Assembly (NCBI RefSeq): GCF_008329435.1
Contig: NZ_NPKN01000005.1
Coordinates: 62,001 to 126,000 of the forward strand
Direction: 5' to 3'
Source of the DNA: Rhodanobacter sp. T12-5
GTDB taxonomy: Bacteria; Pseudomonadota; Gammaproteobacteria; Xanthomonadales; Rhodanobacteraceae
Length of the DNA stretch: 64,000 bases
Each line of letters starts with the position of its first letter. The stretch's first letter is position 1. The position numbers were made by a program, and so were the translations under genes. This document shows positions 61,654-64,000 of the stretch, piece by piece. The notes beneath the pieces were generated by a model. That model did not search any database, was not told where the DNA came from, and saw nothing but the letters and a program-made list of their open reading frames with translations.

Positions 61654-62454
61654 ATGCCCCTGAAGGTATGTCTTGCCGGCGCGACCGGCTGGGCCGGCTC
61701 CGAACTGGCGCGCGGCATCGCTGCCGCCGATGACCTGGCGCTGGTCGCCGCGGTCGCGCGTCGACACGCGGGACGGCCGCTCGGTGAAGTACTGGATGAG
61801 CCGCGCCTGCAGGCAGCGATCTTCGCCGGCGCCACCGAAGCGCTGGCGCAATCGTGCGACGTGTTCGTGGAATACACCGGGCCGGACAGCGCGAAGGCGA
61901 ACATCCTCGCCGCGCTGGAACATGGCGCGCACGTGGTGGTGGGTACCTCGGGCCTCACCGACGAGGATTACGCGCAGATCGACGCGGCGGCGCGTGAACG
62001 CCAGCGTGGCGTGCTGGCCTGCGGCAATTTCGCGCTGACCGCGGTGCTGCTGATCAAGTTCGCCGAGATGGCGGCGAAGCTGATCCCGCAGTGGGAGATC
62101 ATCGACTACGCGTCCGCCGGCAAACCGGACGCGCCCAGCGGCACCGTGCGCGAGCTGGCCACGCGGCTGGGCAAGGTGCGCCAGCCGTTGCTGGAAGTGC
62201 CGCTGGAGCAGACCGTCGGCGTGCGCGAGACCCGCGGCGGCACGCTCTCGGGATCGCAGGTGCATGCGCTGCGCCTGCCCGGTTTCGTGATCGGCGTCGA
62301 GGCGATCTTCGGCATGCCGGACCAGACCCTGAGCCTGCGCCACAACGCCGGCAGCAGTGCGAAGCCCTATGTGGGTGGTGCGCTGCTGGCGATCCGCAAA
62401 GTGTCCGGCCTGGTCGGCCTGCATCGCGGACTGGATGCGGTACTGGAGCTGTAG
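61654..62454 (+). CDS. Dihydrodipicolinate reductase-like protein, catalytic histidine absent
   Basis: Protein of 266 residues with the DapB fold: N-terminal dinucleotide motif AGATGWAGSELARGI, EYTGPDSAKANILAALEHGA, VVVGTSGLTDEDYAQI, and KPDAPSGTVRELA (Lys157 to Ala169). In canonical DapB the segment before the lysine is E-A-H-H-x-x-K; here it reads D-Y-A-S-A-G-K, so both histidines, one of them the proton donor, are replaced by Ala153 and Ser154. A divergent DapB branch with this sequence exists, but activity on tetrahydrodipicolinate is uncertain. I prefer ATG 61654 to TTG 61645, which overlaps the ggt stop. Confidence 0.82.
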   Translation: MPLKVCLAGATGWAGSELARGIAAADDLALVAAVARRHAGRPLGEVLDEPRLQAAIFAGATEALAQSCDVFVEYTGPDSAKANILAALEHGAHVVVGTSGLTDEDYAQIDAAARERQRGVLACGNFALTAVLLIKFAEMAAKLIPQWEIIDYASAGKPDAPSGTVRELATRLGKVRQPLLEVPLEQTVGVRETRGGTLSGSQVHALRLPGFVIGVEAIFGMPDQTLSLRHNAGSSAKPYVGGALLAIRKVSGLVGLHRGLDAVLEL

Positions 62455-62468
62455 CGGAGTCTTCCGGT

Positions 62469-63161
62469 TCAGCGGCGGCTCGCCGCCGTGCTGTCGGCCT
62501 GCGCGGGCAATGCGTCCCGCAGGTGGCGTTGCAGTGACAGCAGGCTCTGCTGCGCCTGATCCAGCATCGTCGCCATCTGGCTGACCACATGCAGGAACTC
62601 GCGCGATTGCACATCCCCGGAGTCGAGGTCGGTCAGCGTGTCGATCATCCGCGGGCCGTCCATCACCAGCGCCAGGTTCGCGCTCAGGCTGGTGCTGACA
62701 TCGCGCTGGTTGGCGTAGACCGCGGAATAGCGCTGCATGCGCTCCCGGTCGATCCAGCTGGCGGACTGATCCGCCACCGCCACATCCCAGGCTTCGTGGC
62801 GCAGGGTCGGCCACTTCAGGCTAAGTTGAAAATTCCTGGCCGAGACCTGCGACTGGATATGCTGCGCGATCGTCGCTTCCGGCGCGTGCGCCTTGAAGTC
62901 CTGTACCAGACCGTCGCGAATCGCGGCGAGTCGCTTCGCTTGCCGTGCGTCCTGCGCCAGCGAAGACTCGATTGCATCCAGGTTGGAACGGATCTCCGCA
63001 TCGATACGCAGGCTGGCCGCTTCGGCGGCGTGGACATGGTGCGCGTGCTCGATCCATGCCTCCAGCCCGAGCGCGGTGAGGATGCTGAGTACGATCATCA
63101 GATAGTGCTTGGCGAAATCCCTGAAGGACTCCAGCCGAACCTTCGGCAGTTCGAGGTGCAT
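62469..63161 (-). CDS. Membrane-anchored protein of unknown function
   Basis: Protein of 230 residues with one N-terminal membrane helix (YLMIVLSILTALGLEAWIEH) followed by a mostly helical periplasmic region with coiled-coil character (RIDAEIRSNLDAIESSLAQD; RQAKRLAAIRDGLVQDFKAH). The basic start RDFAKHYLMIVLSI, one helix and a long helical tail are seen in several uncharacterised Xanthomonadales proteins. No named domain was recognised. It lies downstream of the sigma-factor operon on the same strand and 14 bases from the convergent dapB-like gene. Confidence 0.75.
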   Translation of the reverse strand: MHLELPKVRLESFRDFAKHYLMIVLSILTALGLEAWIEHAHHVHAAEAASLRIDAEIRSNLDAIESSLAQDARQAKRLAAIRDGLVQDFKAHAPEATIAQHIQSQVSARNFQLSLKWPTLRHEAWDVAVADQSASWIDRERMQRYSAVYANQRDVSTSLSANLALVMDGPRMIDTLTDLDSGDVQSREFLHVVSQMATMLDQAQQSLLSLQRHLRDALPAQADSTAASRR

Positions 63162-63248
63162 GCTGTTTCCGGCGATGGCGGACGGACTGCGAAGAGTAGC
63201 GGATCACCCGGTTCCGGTTTCAACCGGACGCCGGGACGGTTCGGGAAT

Positions 63249-63731
63249 TCAGGTGGTCGGGCCGTGAAGGTGCCGCTGCCACTGCCCCAGCAGCCACGAC
63301 GCGCCGAGGCAGCCGGCCAGTGCCAGCAGCCAGCGGGTGGCCGGTGCATGCGGCGTGGGCAGGACCGTGGCGAACGACGGCAGCCACGCGTCGCCGTACA
63401 TCGCCGTCACCGCAACGGCGGCCACGGCCAGCGCGATCGTCAGCAGCAGCATCAGCGTGAATTCGAAACGTGTACCGGAGGCTGCCCGTCGCGCCGGACT
63501 GGCGGCGACCCGTGCGGCCATCTGCCGCGCGAAATCCGCCGGCAGCGCATCCGGCAACGGTTCGCGCAAGGCGCGCGCGAGCAGGCGGTAGCGTCGGCTG
63601 CGTGCGTCGTCGCCGGCCGGATCGAGCTGCAGGCGCTCGCGCCGCATGGCGTTTTCCTGCGCCAGCCATTCGCGCTCATGCGCGGCGGTGTCGAAGGACG
63701 GGATGTGGTCGTCGATGTGCTGGATAGTCAT
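63249..63731 (-). CDS. Membrane protein paired with an ECF sigma factor, possible anti-sigma factor
   Basis: Protein of 160 residues with a cytoplasmic N-terminal part (IDDHIPSFDTAAHEREWLAQ; ARSRRYRLLARALREPLPDA) and two membrane helices (FTLMLLLTIALAVAAVAVTA; WLLALAGCLGASWLLGQW). Its start codon overlaps the stop of the sigma-factor gene (ATGA at 63728-63731), so they are translated together, a layout typical for sigma/anti-sigma pairs. No zinc-binding HxxxCxxC anti-sigma motif is present, so the anti-sigma role is only inferred from context. Confidence 0.7.
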   Translation of the reverse strand: MTIQHIDDHIPSFDTAAHEREWLAQENAMRRERLQLDPAGDDARSRRYRLLARALREPLPDALPADFARQMAARVAASPARRAASGTRFEFTLMLLLTIALAVAAVAVTAMYGDAWLPSFATVLPTPHAPATRWLLALAGCLGASWLLGQWQRHLHGPTT

Positions 63732-64000
63732 GCTGCAACTCCGGTCCGCGCTTCGAGCACGCCTCGCAGGCGCAAACGTGAGCGGAACAAGTGGCTCTTG
63801 ATGGTGCCGCTGGCCAGGCCGGTGATCCGGGCGATCTCCGGGATGGTTGTCTCTTCGAGGTAATACAGGGTCAGCAGCGTGCGCTGCAACGGCGGCAACT
63901 GCTCGATCGCGGCGTGCAGGTGGCGCGCTGCTTCCTCGTCTGCACAGGATGCCTCCAGGTCGAAGCCGTCGCCGATGCTGTCGACCAGCGAATAGTCGTC
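63728..64000 (-). CDS. RNA polymerase sigma factor, ECF type (partial, C-terminal part)
   Basis: The last 90 residues are visible and the gene continues past the window end. They contain sigma region 4: IEQLPPLQRTLLTLYYLEET, IPEIARITGLASGTIKSHLF and RSRLRLRGVLEA, a helix-turn-helix that reads the -35 element. The spacing and content are those of extracytoplasmic-function sigma factors. The stop overlaps the start of the membrane-protein gene. Region 2 lies outside the window, so the subgroup cannot be assigned. Confidence 0.9.
   Translation of the reverse strand, partial: DDYSLVDSIGDGFDLEASCADEEAARHLHAAIEQLPPLQRTLLTLYYLEETTIPEIARITGLASGTIKSHLFRSRLRLRGVLEARTGVAA

Overview
The window is high-GC chromosomal DNA of a gammaproteobacterium in the Xanthomonadales, most likely a Rhodanobacteraceae-type soil bacterium (Rhodanobacter, Dyella or a relative). 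This rests on the xps-type order of the type II secretion operon (E-F-G-H-I-J-K-L-M-N-D with a lipoprotein secretin), the GGGATTCGG/CGAATCCC palindromic repeats and GTGGGAGCGACTTCAGTCGC repeats I associate with that order, and a pseudomonalisin-type S53 protease. Placement below family level is inference. No rRNA, tRNA, CRISPR array, integrase or insertion sequence was seen.

Layout: (1) 1-2.5 kb holds housekeeping genes (methyltransferase-like protein, RluE, TatD). (2) 2.9-14.2 kb is a complete eleven-gene type II secretion operon with stop/start overlaps; the genes for the prepilin peptidase and a classical GspC are not here. The pseudopilin genes gspG, gspH and gspI each carry an in-frame palindromic repeat inside the leader-peptide coding region. 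(3) 14.3-20.4 kb: HrpB helicase, a CHASE-PAS-GGDEF-EAL membrane protein and an ArsR-type regulator. (4) 20.4-24.6 kb: two secreted peptidases (M28, and S53 with PKD and PPC domains), plausible cargo for the secretion system. About 1 kb of lower-GC DNA without a confident gene follows. (5) 25.6-34.2 kb: a flavoprotein, glutaminyl cyclase, DbpA, and a folate/pterin neighbourhood (folB, MscS-like channel, folK, membrane protein, pteridine reductase). (6) 34.3-42.2 kb: a TonB-dependent receptor behind a near-perfect Zur operator, a CtlX-type amidinohydrolase, an MFS exporter, a berberine-bridge-type FAD oxidase and a membrane-anchored LytTR regulator. (7) 42.3-51.6 kb: many small envelope or periplasmic proteins (lipoproteins, DUF6491, peroxiredoxin, DUF2884, two DUF2845-like), a ferritin-like diiron protein, a universal stress protein, a second MscS channel and a frameshifted DUF2884 paralogue. 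(8) 51.7-64 kb: a REP-like palindrome, an ABC permease fused to an M1 aminopeptidase with its ATPase, the E2 and lipoyl-bearing E3 of the pyruvate dehydrogenase complex, gamma-glutamyltransferase, a DapB-like reductase lacking the catalytic histidine, and an ECF sigma factor/membrane-protein pair cut by the window end.

The most unusual structure is the set of three protein-coding palindromic elements in the pseudopilin leaders. Two of them (gspG and gspH) have a 50-base core that is 47/50 identical but inserted in opposite orientation, and both orientations are open reading frames that join correctly to the FTLLE pseudopilin helix. This resembles the in-frame palindromic elements known from Rickettsia, but it is concentrated in one functional site of one operon.
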